Origin: Polytrichum commune
Lineage: Eukaryota > Streptophyta > Polytrichopsida > Polytrichales > Polytrichaceae
NCBI GenBank assembly: GCA_950295325.1
Contig: OX485809.1
Coordinates: 8,558,001-8,618,000, forward strand
Length of the DNA: 60,000 nt
Reading direction: 5' to 3'
Part shown: positions 1 to 10,829 of the stretch, one piece after another
Layout of the letters: each line of letters begins with the position of its first letter
Numbering within the stretch: position 1 is the stretch's first letter
Program-made: the position numbers and the translations under genes
The notes under the pieces: generated by a model
Database searches by the model: none
Told to the model about the DNA's origin: nothing
Seen by the model: only the letters and a program-made list of their open reading frames with translations

Positions 1-1658
1 CTAGTGTGAGCTCAAGTGTTTCTTAACACCTGAACACTGGTAATGATTTCAAGGTTGACTTAAAAGGGGTTTAATACTTGTTAGCTATGGCCAGGATGAT
101 GGCTAAGTGGAATCCTGAGCATTCATGATAATGCCATTGTAAGTTGCTTTCTCTCATAATGAAGTGTGTGTGCACATTGCTCTACTCTTGGAATTTCTGA
201 ATGGATTGCATTTGAGCCAAAGGGAGTTGGGTGACACATGTGAGTCCTGAGCTTCCACCCGGACTACGACGCATAAGGGTGGGGGTTTATGGCTGACATG
301 GAGGGAGGGAATCATTGCATACAAGTTTAGCTCTCGTCCATCTAGGATAAGAACTTGAACCCCCCTAAGGTTTGTAGCCAATTCATGTCAAATGAATTGG
401 ACTAGACGAATCCAGGGTCTTTAAAGCTGACTACTGTCAAATCAACTTAAAACAATATTTTATAGGCTACATACTATTTGACAGTTATTATATTGGATGA
501 ATGAGAGGTACGCTTGGGTCAGTCACTTAGCACGTTTTCATGTGTACACATGCATTCAAAGGGTAATTAAATGAGGGGTAGTTTGGTGCACAAGAGTATT
601 TTTCGGACCCCTTCAATTTATATATATATATTTAATGGTGCTATATAGTTCATTAGAAAAAATTGTGAACTTGATTTATTGAGGGGTATGTTTGTTGAAT
701 TAATTCCCTGCCCCTAAAAGCCCCATTCAAAGTTCACAATAGACCTCCTTATAGAAGACATTATCAGCCTATACAAATACTTATTGTGAGCCAAAATTGT
801 AGGCTAATAGTTCACTATAGACATCCTAGTGAGATTTTGGTGAAGATTGTACTTAGATGAATGTAGGGAATACACTATGGACAAAGTTAGGCAGTTGGAA
901 TTATAATCATGGGGTTAGGAGCCCGTAGTTCATTACACCATTGTCTTCTCCCTCACCATAAGGAGGCAAGGGGAGGCGGAACAAGACATGCGTTTTCTTT
1001 AGGTAGCTTGAGCGTCTCATTATACTCAACCAATTTGTCTCCCTCGACACAGTGATTGTGCAAAATTATTTTATGTGAACCACCAAGCAATTGCCACATA
1101 GATTGTGGGATTGTAGCTTTGTGATAAAGCTTATGGTTATCTTTGAATATGAGTTTTACGTAGTCGTCAAAGATCATATGAACCCATTTTTTTAATTCTT
1201 TGACGTTGTAAAGGATTGTCTTGCAATTGAGTGACAATTGATTGTATCATAATATTATGAGTGAGTTTGTTTATGAGTATGGGAGATTCAGATTGGTAGA
1301 GATTGTAGAAATTATGAGAGTGTATGTATGTGAAATAGGAAGAGTGCTCTCTGATTGAATTACAATTGATTATGGATGTCAGAAAGACTATGGTGTGTGA
1401 GCATGTTAGAAGTGATCTTTGAGATCACAAAAATGAAATTGAGAGAACAAATGTAGTGGAAAATAAGTAAAGAGGAAAGAATTGAGGATATAATGAGCTT
1501 ACTTGCAATAAGGTAGAGAGAGATATAAGATTAAAAAATATGCTTTGAAATATTGACAGCCTAGTGAAACCATTGCCTGAGATCAAGAATACTTTTGTGT
1601 AGAAAAGAGGAAGCATCAAAGAATTTTAATTTGAGAGTAATTAGGTGAAACTAATGTC
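1..1658. other. AT-rich intergenic DNA, no supported gene
   Basis: I see no coding signal here. Open frames are under 100 codons and match nothing I know. A short TA-rich stretch lies near 620-632. The segment beginning near 500 (gatgaatgagaggtacgctt) resembles the one at 42840, so it is probably part of a dispersed repeat. Confidence 0.5.
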
Positions 1659-2107
1659 TAAGGGCCATGCCACACGACCGGTAGGAAGAAGTAACATGGA
1701 GTTGCGATTGGCCAAAACGAACCCCTCATTACCACACAAGAGGACGTTTGAGGGGAGGCAACATGACGTGGCAAGGAATCTTTGTGAAGCGAACTATCAG
1801 GCGAGGTGCACTGGAAACCCATGGATTGTGGGAGAAGCAGCCTTGGGCCCACAGTCTTGGACCTTGTCCTCCAGGTCCAGCTGCCCTCACAGAGCCGAGC
1901 CCTGCACCCTCCCCCGCGTGACTTGTGCGAGCGCCTGCCGAACCTCCCCCTGCACTCTTGCCTCGCGGAGCTCTCCACGCACGCCCTCCCGGCCGCCCTC
2001 CCTGCCATAGCGCCTTCGCAGCGTAGCTGCAATCACACTGAAATTTATTTTTTGTCGCAACTCCCTCTCCTCTCCAAAATTTTGTTGGTTTACTGCTTCT
2101 AAATTGC

Positions 2108-3733
2108 ATGGATTCGCAAGGGCCTCTGCGAGACATGGGTAGTAGCATAATGACGTCTCTATTACCAATCCTCCCGTCGGGGGCATCGAATTCCGTATAA
2201 AACGAGGTAGCATTCCTCCTGTACCATTTTTCCAGGGTTTTCCACTTGTTGGGAGTCAAATGCCGTTTCTATTTCCGCACTCCTTCATGCCTCCAGTTCC
2301 AGGGGTGGGGTTTGCACCTCCCACTCAAGGCGGACCTAGCGCCACCATCGACCTCACGGCAGGGTTTCAAAAGCGAGGTTCCCAGGAATGTGTCACGAAC
2401 CCATCCAAGTCCACCAAGAAACGGAAAGGTCCTCGGAAAAAAAAACCAGAAATTGTTGAATTGGATGACGTGAAGGACGAAGTGGAGCTCCTGAAGACTG
2501 GTGGGCACTGGAAAGATCACTGGGTCATCCAGTTGATTACCATTCGGGGAGAGATGCACAGTATTTTCTCTGCACCACCGAAGCAAGGTAATGTTTTTTC
2601 CCCCCCCCCCTCTTTATTTTCAGGCCACATTCAACATCTCCAACCTCGCATGTGCAATGTTATCATCCTGGTCGTCCACATTGCATTCAGAGGGTAGTAG
2701 TTCTCCGAGACAAGTTCTTTGAATGTCCGAAATGTGGAATTTTTTCGTAGTATGTGAATGCCAGCTTCAGCTTGAGCTTCAGTTTTTTGTTGTTGTCTGA
2801 TTTTCTCTCAATTCGGGCACTTCTCCTGTAATCTATTACCTCTCATTTTCGGTGACCGTCACATTATGTAGACTTCAGGAATGCCTCGTTGTACTTTCTG
2901 AAGTCTAGTCATATGAACTCCCACACTGCTCTGAAGTACAGAGACGTCATGTTTCCGCTGCTATGGAATTTAATCATTTTTTGTAGTAGTTAGTGATTTT
3001 GTTTGATTTTCGGCACTACTCCGGGGCACAGGGTCTTTCTGTCTCGGCTGCTCTCAATTTTCAAAAGTTTCTGCACTGCTAGGCGATTACCTTTGAGTTT
3101 GTTGGTTGGTCTGAAGCACAGGGGCTTCCTGTTTTGATTGCGTTTGATTTTAACCAGTTTCTACAATACTTTGCATTTTCATTTGAATTTTGGCCCTGCT
3201 CTAGAGTACAGTGGTTTTTTTTTCTAATTGATGTTGGTTGTGATCACTTTCTGCACTACTTAGCGATTTTCTTATAATTTTGGCAACGTGCAGTGGAAAC
3301 AATTTGCAAGCAACATATATTGTGCGGTCGTTAGTGAATTCCAATTTCATCTCACATTTTGCATTTGTGTTCAGGTGTGGACAAATAGTCGCAGGTACAT
3401 ACGAAACTTGTGTCTCTATGCCTGGATTTCGCAAAAGATAGTGAGGCTTGCAGGATTAAATGGAGTGCCATCTACAACGACTATAAGGAAGACAAGGCCA
3501 TGAAATCTGGCTCCCAACGATCCGAAAAATGCCGTTGGTATCAACTGGTGGACGAGTTCATGTTCGATAGAGCCAATGTTGTCTCACATGCTCACGCAAG
3601 CGCCATGAATACAGATGGACTGAAGTCCACAGCCACATCGGATACCAACACTATGGAGCAAAGAAGTGGGGAGAGCACATCAAAATATCTGGAACCAAAG
3701 CGGAATGAGGACATTTTCAAGAACGTTGCATAG
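2108..3733 (+). pseudogene. Harbinger Myb/trihelix-like DNA-binding protein, broken
   Basis: In PIF/Harbinger elements this protein partners the transposase and helps it reach the nucleus and the transposon ends. Exon 1 probably began at ATG 2108 (MDSQGPLRDMGSS) and hits TAA at 2198. The same protein seems to resume one frame over at about 2200 (IPPVPFFQGFPLVGSQ), so a frameshift is likely. Exon 1 continues through a proline-rich start, a basic KKRKGPRKKK patch (possible nuclear signal) and GGHWKDHWVIQLITIRGEM, then ends at 2587. The intron is 2588-3374 (GTAATG...TTCAG). Exon 2 gives G-V-D-K and then TAG at 3386-3388, where the family has tryptophan. It stays in frame after that (SQVHTKLVSL...KDSEACRIKWSAIYNDYK...WYQLVDEF). 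Another break near 3731 separates a helical tail (MSLLKSLKTNNNMKMDLLMS) in a second frame. The trihelix-type tryptophans in HWKDHW, IKWS and RWYQ remain. Confidence 0.7.
2588..3374 (+). other. Intron of the Harbinger Myb-like gene
   Basis: The donor is AAG|GTAATG at 2587/2588 and the acceptor TTCAG|GT at 3374/3375. Joining them gives the family motif PPKQGVDK across the junction, which fixes both sites. An 11-C run at 2600-2610 follows the donor closely. The rest is T-rich with loosely repeated segments of the form tctgaagcacag...ttctgcactac, about 110-130 bp apart, so the intron may have grown by local duplication. Confidence 0.6.
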
Positions 3734-3989
3734 GTGAAATTAGAGAAAGTAATATGAGTCTCTTGAAAAGTTTGAAGACCAATAATAATATGAAGATGGA
3801 TTTACTCATGAGCATGCAACAAACCATGTAGAAATTGGTAGAGAAGCTCTAGCTAGCTATACAGTAGTTGGTGGATGGTCAATCACTGTCCATAGGAAAA
3901 GTTTGTGCAATGCACGCCTTTGTCTTTGTCATCCATAGACTTTTGGGAATGTCATTTCTCCTTGCACATAGTTCTCTGGATGTTTTGCC

Positions 3990-5565
3990 TCATGTGCTCA
4001 TTACAATCTGAAATTCTCTAGCAGCTTCCTGCTTGATGTATTCTAAGGTTTCTCTGGAGTTCTCCTCGATGCCAGCTAAGTTATGCAAAGCATAGTTTGC
4101 TACTGCAAGTTTCTCTTGTGTTGATACCTCCGGAATTTTCCCGAGTGTGAGGCCGTTATGGACTTCATTTGAAGCCTCCTGCATCCACTTGTTTTTCCAG
4201 AAGTTATCTTCGAAAATGATGCAGATGTTGTGCAAAACCAAGCACATGCTAACCAATTCAGGTACATTCTTTAAATGCACGTCAATCGTCTTTAAGAGAA
4301 TACCGAATGCTCGCTCGATGCACATGCGTGTTGAGCTTTGGACGAAGTTCCAGTGGTACTCCTCTCGTGACAATCCGTCTTTATATTCCTTGAACGGAGC
4401 CAACATCCAAGGACGACACTGTCACGGTATGCGGCGTCAATGGCCGCACCTTATCTATTAGGTTTCATCCATCTAGATTTGGATGAATGAATCTGGATGT
4501 GGAGAAGAAGGCTCATAAATGAGGAGCCTCCTCCTTGGCTTGGTATTCTGGCCAAGTCAAATCTTGTAAGTGAGTGTGAGGAGAGAGCTTGTATGAGGTG
4601 AAGATTGCATGTTTTTGCAATAAATTTTGAGTTCTTCTTCCCCTACTTACACTCTTGGATTTTCATATGGTGGAGTGAAAGATAGTTTGACTCATTGTAT
4701 GCATTTCAAGAGAGAATTAGAGTTCTTATGAGTGTTTGATCCTCTTCCTTCTCTGTCGAGGTGTGTTGTTTACGTGTAATTTTGCTATGTTTTAGTATTT
4801 TTTGTTAGTGGTAGTTGGTACTCGAGCTGCTATGACACACGATCGCTATTTACACGACAAGATGGGTATGTAGCATCGCCAACCAAAACATACAGCGAGA
4901 GTTCTTCAGCCTCACAGAATTGTCCGATCGCGGTCCTTCCCCACATATTGGCATCATGCATTGATCATGCCTAGCCTATGTAAAAATCCCAAAACAAACA
5001 TTTGCTTGATATTACTCCCTGCAAGAGGATTGAATGAAATCCTTTGCGGTTGTAATAATCAGTAGCATGCAGCCGGGGTACGACGATCAGTATGTGCGAT
5101 CCATCGACCGCCCCCACCACGTATGGTATTTGATGTAGATTTTGAAATTCTCGTGCAAATTTGTCCATCACAGTGGTAGAATGCCATCTGATGAATTTCT
5201 TGAGTATAATTGTTTTTATGGCACTACTGAATTGAGAAACTGCTATTTGACTTATTGAAAGGCCAATCCTATACAAATCTGCAAGGAATTATATGTGGCC
5301 AATCTCGATATCGATACAACAACCTTAATTTGAATTGGAATGGCTAACCGCACGTTCATATCGTGTTTTTGCAAGAAAGATGTAAGAGTACAACACAAAT
5401 ATTTAAATGTTGAAATGTCCATACGTATGCGTCCTTTGAACTCCCTTGCATTAAATGATCCCAGCATGTTCTCATCAAAAAAATCAAGTTATCGCAATCC
5501 TCTCTCGTGAGCCCGCAGTCGTCGTGGCCGCATCCTATACACTCGCCTGAATCCCTACACTGCAA
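3990..5565 (-). pseudogene. PIF/Harbinger DDE transposase (DDE_Tnp_4 type), broken
   Basis: This is the nuclease that cuts and joins the element's ends. Read on -, the order is an N-terminal piece (5565-5356), a helix-turn-helix-like part (MDISTFKYLCCTL...RLATYNSLQ, 5467-5252) and the catalytic core. The three catalytic residues can be placed: D in GAVDGSH (5103-5105), D in LVGDATYP (4875-4877) and E in CIERAFGIL (4314-4316). The tail EFQIVMST ends near 3990. Damage includes a frameshift near 5460, another near 5260, TAG at 4971-4973 and TGA at 4965-4967 in the FYIG..SMHDANMWG motif (where the family usually has W-G), and an LTR-like insertion between the second D and the E. The family is clear. 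Start and intron structure are not resolvable. Confidence 0.82.
4420..4833. mobile_element. Solo-LTR-like insertion inside the transposase gene
   Basis: The insertion interrupts the transposase between GDATYPSCRV and MLAPFKEYK, so the junctions come from homology. It starts TGTCACGGTATG and ends ...CTGCTATGACA, giving TGTCA...TGACA ends. The pentamer GACAC is present just before it (4415-4419) and again at 4834-4838, as expected for a 5-bp target duplication. The second copy overlaps the TGACA end, so the right boundary is 4833 or 4837. A TATA-like cataaatg near 4515 and AATAAA at 4620-4625 fit LTR signals. The 3' part contains ttggtactcgagc, loosely like a primer-binding site, so a truncated element rather than a true solo LTR is possible. 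Confidence 0.55.
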
Positions 5566-5976
5566 GCGTCATGCAACAAAGTTGTTGCCAGTGCCATACA
5601 AAAATCGCCCCTTCATCTCTTGACAGACTTTCCAACATAGTAAACAATGACACCTGAAAGATAAGTAGAATTATGAGCTTCTGGACCTCGATGTCTATCT
5701 TGATAGGGTGGTTGCTTTAGAAGACAAACAACTGCCTTCAAACTGGAACAAACAGCAATAAACCTAGGGTGTGAGGTCGAGAGCAACCCTTCCTACTGGG
5801 CCACCGTCTGTTGGTCATCAAAAAGAAAAGCCGCTCAGGAGGTGGTGCTCTTCCCAGTGGCATGCCGCTCGTGTGGTGACTTCATACAAAATTTGTTGAC
5901 CTGGCTCATACAACCCTACCGTCTTTCATAGCTCGTACCACCAAATTACCTGCCGGCCGTCTGGCATTTGCCCAAA

Positions 5977-6570
5977 TGTCAACTGAACACTTAAAGCTTA
6001 AAAGCAAACATTAATAAAGATAATTGAGTAACTATGACATGCCAATGCTCAAAGAAAAAAATTTGATTGATTACGACATAGTGAGTAGGGAGATAATCAA
6101 ACGAACATTAAAAAGAAAGGGGATACTGCAGATTGATGTGGGAGGGGATCACCCTATGAGAAGAAGAAATGAAGAGTCGTCAAGGGTTACATGGGAGAGG
6201 AACCAGTTGAGGATAACTAAGTCTTGTGAAAGGTGGATGAAGTTTTGGGAGAGAGAAGGTCAATGATTAGTTTGAGAGAGAGGCCATTTGTATCATTCAC
6301 CTCTCCATGAGGAGTGCCTGCAACACCATGGGCATAAAGGGGAACCCGGAGTGACACCCGGGACTTGTGGTGCCATAGGTGAGAGGACCCAAGTGATCCA
6401 AGCGTGGGTGAAGGCCCCGGGTGTTGAGAACGCCTCCCACCCACATAGACTAGAAGTCATGAGGGTAAGGCCATGAGCATTGGGTAACTTATGATGTCTG
6501 AATTCTAGAATGCTTAAGAACTCCCCAGTCGAAGGTGTAAGCTAGGAGATATGGCAATTTGAATGGGACG
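5977..6570. other. Unassigned stretch with a short + frame
   Basis: A + frame at 6024-6266 (80 codons, charged, rich in K, R and E) is present but matches no family I recognise. A GC-richer segment at 6280-6470 has no stable reading frame. This could be internal sequence of an old retroelement. I assign no function. Confidence 0.3.
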
Positions 6571-6580
6571 CTGTCAAGGG

Positions 6581-6609
6581 ACAACGCCCAGCCCTTCAGA
6601 GGGCGTTGT
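6581..6609. repeat. Perfect 9-bp-stem hairpin
   Basis: ACAACGCCC at 6581-6589 is complementary to GGGCGTTGT at 6601-6609, with an 11-nt loop. No U-run follows, so it is not a simple Pol III or bacterial-type terminator. It lies just before the larger foldback at 6657-6796. Confidence 0.6.
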
Positions 6610-6656
6610 GATGGGACAATAGTGACTGGAAGTGGCGCCCAAGATTGCCAAGGTTA

Positions 6657-6796
6657 GAACAACCATAACTTCCGCAATACTTGTCCAAATGGGGCAAGTA
6701 AGGAGTCCATCGGCATCTAAGCAAAAAACAGATGTCGATGGAATGGTTGCTTGATAAAATCAAAGATCTTACAACAAAGTTATGGTTGTTTGATGT
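6657..6796. repeat. Imperfect foldback (about 140 nt)
   Basis: AACAACCATAACTT (6658-6671) pairs perfectly with AAGTTATGGTTGTT on the other arm (about 6777-6790). After a poorly paired middle of about 23 nt, a second stem of about 24 positions with five mismatches (caag...ccatcggcatct against agatgtcgatgg...cttg) closes on an 11-nt loop at 6719-6729. It may be a remnant of a small inverted-repeat element or of a hairpin RNA gene. No known miRNA sequence is visible in it. Confidence 0.5.
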
Positions 6797-6829
6797 TGTT
6801 GGGGGGCTCCAGCCCCAAAGGCTAAGGAA

Positions 6830-7670
6830 AAATGTCTACCTGGCCCCAACCCTTAGGAGAAAGATAAAGGTTTATTTGACAGTGGGATAGGGACCCTGCC
6901 CAAAGTCCTAGAGGCTTATATGGGGAGGCAACTTTGCCGACTAATCCCGCCCGCAATAGAACGGTGTGGCCCCCATGGGCATTGGCCCAATGTGAGGGCA
7001 AAGTTGTCAAGTATGCTTCGAGTTGTTACAGTGTTGCATTGGTTACGCGATAATCAACTCAAGATTGGACTTTCATGAATGAAAGTCTACACCTAACCAT
7101 TGGCTATCTACTAAGGGGAGAGTCCCAAATGCATGTGTAGGATGGTTTGGTCACCAAGCTATTAGCTTGGAGGTTGGTAAGGGGAGGTAACTATGCGCGT
7201 ATGTGGGATGTGCAGTTAGCGCTCGTAACACTTGGTAGAGTTGCGAAACAATGAAGATAAGTTAAGGGGAGCTAGCAAAAGATCGCGACAACTTGATTAT
7301 TGTTGAAACCTGTGAAGGGAAAGGGACAAGATTTGTCCTAATATTAGAATTGTAATAGTTGAATAAAGGACTATAACCTTGTTTGTGAGTTTGTAGAAAT
7401 TGAGCTTAGTGAATCCTTTTACCAATTGAAGGTGATGAGAATAGTTATGATCAATGAAATAATTGTGGGATAATAGATTTTGAGTTAGCATTTGTAATAG
7501 GGATAGGACAAACTTTGGTGTATTAAGAAGATTTAGGCATGAGTTGTCCTAGGGTTGAAAGGAATCTAAGATTGATGCCTAGCATAGGAACTATGATCTA
7601 TGTGAGTGAAATGCTTGTTAACTAGATTAACTATTGCCTTGTGTGTTACTTTGGTAGTTGTTGTTGCACG
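6830..7670. other. No supported gene
   Basis: Moderately AT-rich sequence with short frames only. I see no inverted ends, tandem units or protein motifs. Confidence 0.45.
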
Positions 7671-7679
7671 TTGTGCAGG

Positions 7680-8165
7680 ACAACCAAGAGTAGCTTGATC
7701 TTTATTTTAGCTATTAATTGCAAGTTGTGGGTAATAATCAAATATTGAAAGTAATGAATAAATTTTTGTCTTGAATTGGAATTAATGTAGACCCATTAAT
7801 GAAAGAACTTGTTGCTATTTGAAGATGCATTGGCCAATGGTTATAAAGACAATTGCTATACTCAAAAGATCATTGTTACCAAAAACCATTGTTACACTTT
7901 ACCGTGAGGAAATGGAAACTTACAAAACACAACTGAAAGAAAAGACTAAATGAGATATTGAAAGAGAGGTTCTGAGAGGAACCCTTGAGAGAATGAGAAG
8001 TGAAAAACATGTCAGTTGTGTTTTTAGAGTGAAACATCAACACTTTTGTTTAATTATGAACTATAATGTGATAGATGCATGTAACAAACACCAGTTCAGC
8101 CTTCCTTGAGACTTTGTACCTTGGGTTTTAGTTATTTTTAGTTATAACAAAAACATTAACTACAC
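7680..8165. repeat. Dispersed repeat family, copy A (3' part)
   Basis: This segment matches 24400-25315. Shared landmarks are aagagtagcttga near 7687 and 24410, and the terminal block accttgggttttagtt...aacaaaaacattaactac (8118-8163), which matches accttgggttttgttg...aacaaaaacctaaactac (25271-25314). The terminal block folds back on itself (ttgggtttt against aaaaaccta), a structure common at transposon ends. No coding region is recognisable. Confidence 0.5.
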
Positions 8166-8179
8166 TTTTACATTAAAAA

Positions 8180-8755
8180 TCAAAATAAAATAAAAAATCA
8201 AAGCATTACAATGCATTAGCAAGAGCAAAAGAAAATGGTACCCTTCCATATAAAGATTAATTGAACATAGAATAACACACAAACCAAATGATATGCAAGT
8301 GCAAACATGAGAACACATGCTCTGAATTTGTAATTGTTGGGTACAACTATGGTTCCATGTTTTATGATGGTGTGTATAATGTTTGCTACAGCAAATGTGT
8401 TCAGTAACACATCACAATGTTTCCACATAGCTAGAGTTTACAACTACGATAGTGAGCAATAGGACCACCATAGCACGCTTCATATTATTGTGTATTGGAC
8501 ACAAAGTCATTCAATTGGGAGGCGTCATTAGCATCTGGGTAATACACTTCTCAGGGGGTGCACTGTACTAAACATGTACGAGTATACGTGAGTGCACAGG
8601 AGGGGTATTGATTTGGACCTTGCCGTATTACGTATACATATGGTATACATGTTATAATTTATAGTTACGTACATATATGAAAGGCCTTTAAAAAAGTATA
8701 CAATAATTGTACTTGTATGGTACTGTTACTATACTACATATCATAAGTTTTCATA
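8180..8755. other. AT-rich DNA upstream of the unidentified exon
   Basis: No gene is supported. The sequence from 8640 to 8750 is TA-rich and ends in a pyrimidine-poor acceptor ttggatgcag at 8756-8765, directly before the exon-like frame. Confidence 0.4.
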
Positions 8756-8760
8756 TTGGA

Positions 8761-9023
8761 TGCAGAGGAAGTTTTGTAACCGTTGGGTGGAGTATAGGGA
8801 TCCAATTGACTTGATGGACCATCCATCAAACGTGGAGATTGGTTTATGTTGGTATCAAAAAGGGGCTAACAACAAATGGACATATGATCTTACTGATCAT
8901 TTGATGGTAGACTTAGAGACAATAATTGCATTGGCTATAATGACATATATTGGTGAATCAAATGTTTATGAGTTACATCCGGGAGATGAAAAAGTTTTCA
9001 ACAACTTTGCTGATGAAAGCTAG
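8761..9023 (+). CDS. Terminal exon of an unidentified protein, copy 1
   Basis: A frame begins at the acceptor-like ttggatgcag and runs uninterrupted to TAG at 9021-9023. The upstream ATG at 8760 overlaps the acceptor, so I read this as a last exon rather than a full gene. It encodes RKFCNRWVEYRDP, PSNVEIGLCWYQ, KWTYDLTDHLMVDLE and MTYIGESNVYELHPGDEKVF. I know no family with these motifs. The case for coding is conservation: a second copy 2.1 kb downstream keeps most residues in the same order while differing in many bases. Upstream exons were not found. It could be a host gene fragment or the end of a transposon protein. Confidence 0.45.
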
Positions 9024-9580
9024 GATATTTTGTTATACATATTATAGGGGTTGATTATTGTTCAAAAGTATATTTGTATACTTATGTTAATGACTATATA
9101 TGAATGGATGTTTTTTTGTGTATACATATTGTCACTTGTATATTTATTGTTGCAATTGTATGTGTATTACTTCATTTCACAAAAAATAACTTGTATATAG
9201 GGGGTTTTTAGAGTATGCAGTGAACGCACGTGATTCTAGGTTTTAATGAAAGGTGCACCCCCCGAGATACACTTCCCTTTGAGAATCATAAGGCATTGTC
9301 ACTTTCGTGATGATGGCATCAAGATCTACCTACTTCACATGTGTTTCATTGTACTTGAATCTTAGAGCCCAAACGCCTTGAAAAACTAATAGCATAGGAC
9401 TAGCTCATGGGACAAACATATACTGTGACTTACGGGAACCACATGTGGCATGAGTATAATTGTTTGGGGGGTATTATCTTGGTGACTTGTAATCAAATGA
9501 CCCTTAGATAGTTTTTTGTTTGTGCATGTTTTCTAGTACCTTTCAATTACTTTGAAAGGCTAGGGTGACTAATTCTCAAG
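9024..9580. repeat. 3' flank shared with the second exon copy
   Basis: The DNA after the stop resembles that after copy 2. Both have a TA-rich stretch, then cttgtatat (9191 and 11266), then gattcta...gtgcacccc (9231-9262 and 11311-11336). The duplicated unit therefore extends a few hundred bases past the exon. No other coding signal is seen. Confidence 0.4.
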
Positions 9581-9586
9581 TACCAT

Positions 9587-10470
9587 ATGTTTATTTTCAT
9601 ACAACAAGCGGCTTATCATGAGAGTGTTATGCCCTATGATTATCCTCCAAACCAAGCCAATTCTAGTTGGTTGTCCAACCGAGTCCAAATTTTGGCTCAT
9701 TTCAAAAATCAATCCCAAAGGCCAAGTCAATACATCATTGCAATGCAATTTAGCCTCAAAGAAAAATCAGAACTCCACAATACAAAACAAACATGCACAA
9801 AATAAACATGCTTTTAAAAACAGTATGAATTTTTTTTAAACAGTATAGACCAATGATATATGATTTATACTATGATGTCTTGGAAACAATATAACAATAG
9901 TTGCATGGATCTCATAACAGCTTACATTATTTTCAAAACCAAAGTCACATATTGTGTGGGGTTTAGGGTCACATATTGAGGCTTGATGATGAGTCAGATG
10001 AAGCTGCAATCCTTCAACTAATCTCTAAGGACTTCCGTATCACCATCCCCCCCCCCCCCCCCCCCGCGGGTTTGAAGTCAAAATGTTTTGGGCCCTTCAC
10101 TTCGACTAGCCATAGATACAAAAGCACTTCTTTAGCTCTTGATGAGTTTGGAATGCGGGTGCCATGTTGCAACCGTCAAGGGTTCTTTGTGCTTCATGTA
10201 GGCCCTCTTTTAAGGGGGTCACCACCTTTTCGTCGGATGAAACCTCATTGTATTTCCCTAAATCAGCTTGTGATTCTCCGGTTTGTAGTGGGTGTAATTT
10301 TTTCCATCTTTTTGTATGATTTTTTGAGCATTGATCCCATGGGGTGTGTACTCAATGCGGCCCGTATGAATCCAAATGGATGCACAAAATGGGTATTAAT
10401 CTTACCTAGGGGTTGCAAAATATACATAAGGTACATGTATTTTTTTATTCTAGCTTTGTATATATGTTAG
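9587..10470. other. No supported gene; contains a 19-C run
   Basis: A + frame of 164 codons at 9976-10470 crosses a run of 19 C at 10047-10065, which creates its polyproline. The rest matches nothing known and has the composition of chance translation. The run itself is notable in AT-rich DNA. Confidence 0.4.
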
Positions 10471-10580
10471 GCATATTAATCATATTCTTATAGTTGTTAT
10501 TTCTACTTTTATGCCCATAATTAATTATAATGAAGTGGATCATCTACAAGAGGTCTAAATGAATATTTTATTCATCATGA

Positions 10581-10829
10581 GTGTTGAATGGTAATCCCAC
10601 ATTGGCCAAGGATAGGTTCATTAGAATCAAATATGATATGTTGTATGTCAAACCTACAGTTCAACTATCTAGAGCCGGATATAATGAGTATTCATTGAGA
10701 TTGAGATGTGATTGTGCAATATCGTTTGTCTCTCAAACAATAATTGAAGGAGTGAAGAAAAGAGGGAAAAACAAACAAATAAGTCAAAACATTGACCACC
10801 AAGACTTGGTATTTGGAAAGGGTCTATAG
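10581..10829 (+). CDS. Unidentified 82-codon frame before exon copy 2
   Basis: The frame (MLNGNPTLAKDRFIRIKYDML...) is basic and contains KKRGKNKQISQ. It stops just before the acceptor-like gtctatag that precedes exon copy 2, so it could be part of an upstream exon of the same gene. I found no matching sequence upstream of copy 1, which weakens this. No domain is recognised. Confidence 0.2.
   Translation: MLNGNPTLAKDRFIRIKYDMLYVKPTVQLSRAGYNEYSLRLRCDCAISFVSQTIIEGVKKRGKNKQISQNIDHQDLVFGKGL

Larger units (their letters stand above)
1662..5973. mobile_element. PIF/Harbinger DNA transposon, decayed, two genes
   Basis: The element is bounded by imperfect inverted ends. The left end reads GGGCCATGCCACACGACCGG, and the right end read inward on - starts GGGCAAATGCCAGACGGCCG. 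The left flank is TAA and the right flank AAA, close to the 3-bp TWA duplication of this superfamily. Inside are a Myb/trihelix-like gene on + (2108-3733) and a DDE transposase on - (5565-3990), converging. Two proteins of these kinds are the standard coding content of PIF/Harbinger elements. Both genes carry stops and frameshifts, and an LTR-like insertion splits the transposase, so this copy cannot be autonomous. A GC- and pyrimidine-rich block at about 1850-2030 lies upstream of the Myb gene and may be its promoter. The ends were found by eye and could be off by a few bases. Confidence 0.72.

Noticed and set aside
1729-2259. 176-codon - frame opposite the Harbinger Myb-like gene
   Set aside because: It is antisense to the GC-rich upstream block and exon start of the Myb-like gene and contains no known motif.
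9976-10470. 164-codon + frame with polyproline
   Set aside because: The polyproline comes from a 19-C run and the rest has no motif or sensible composition.
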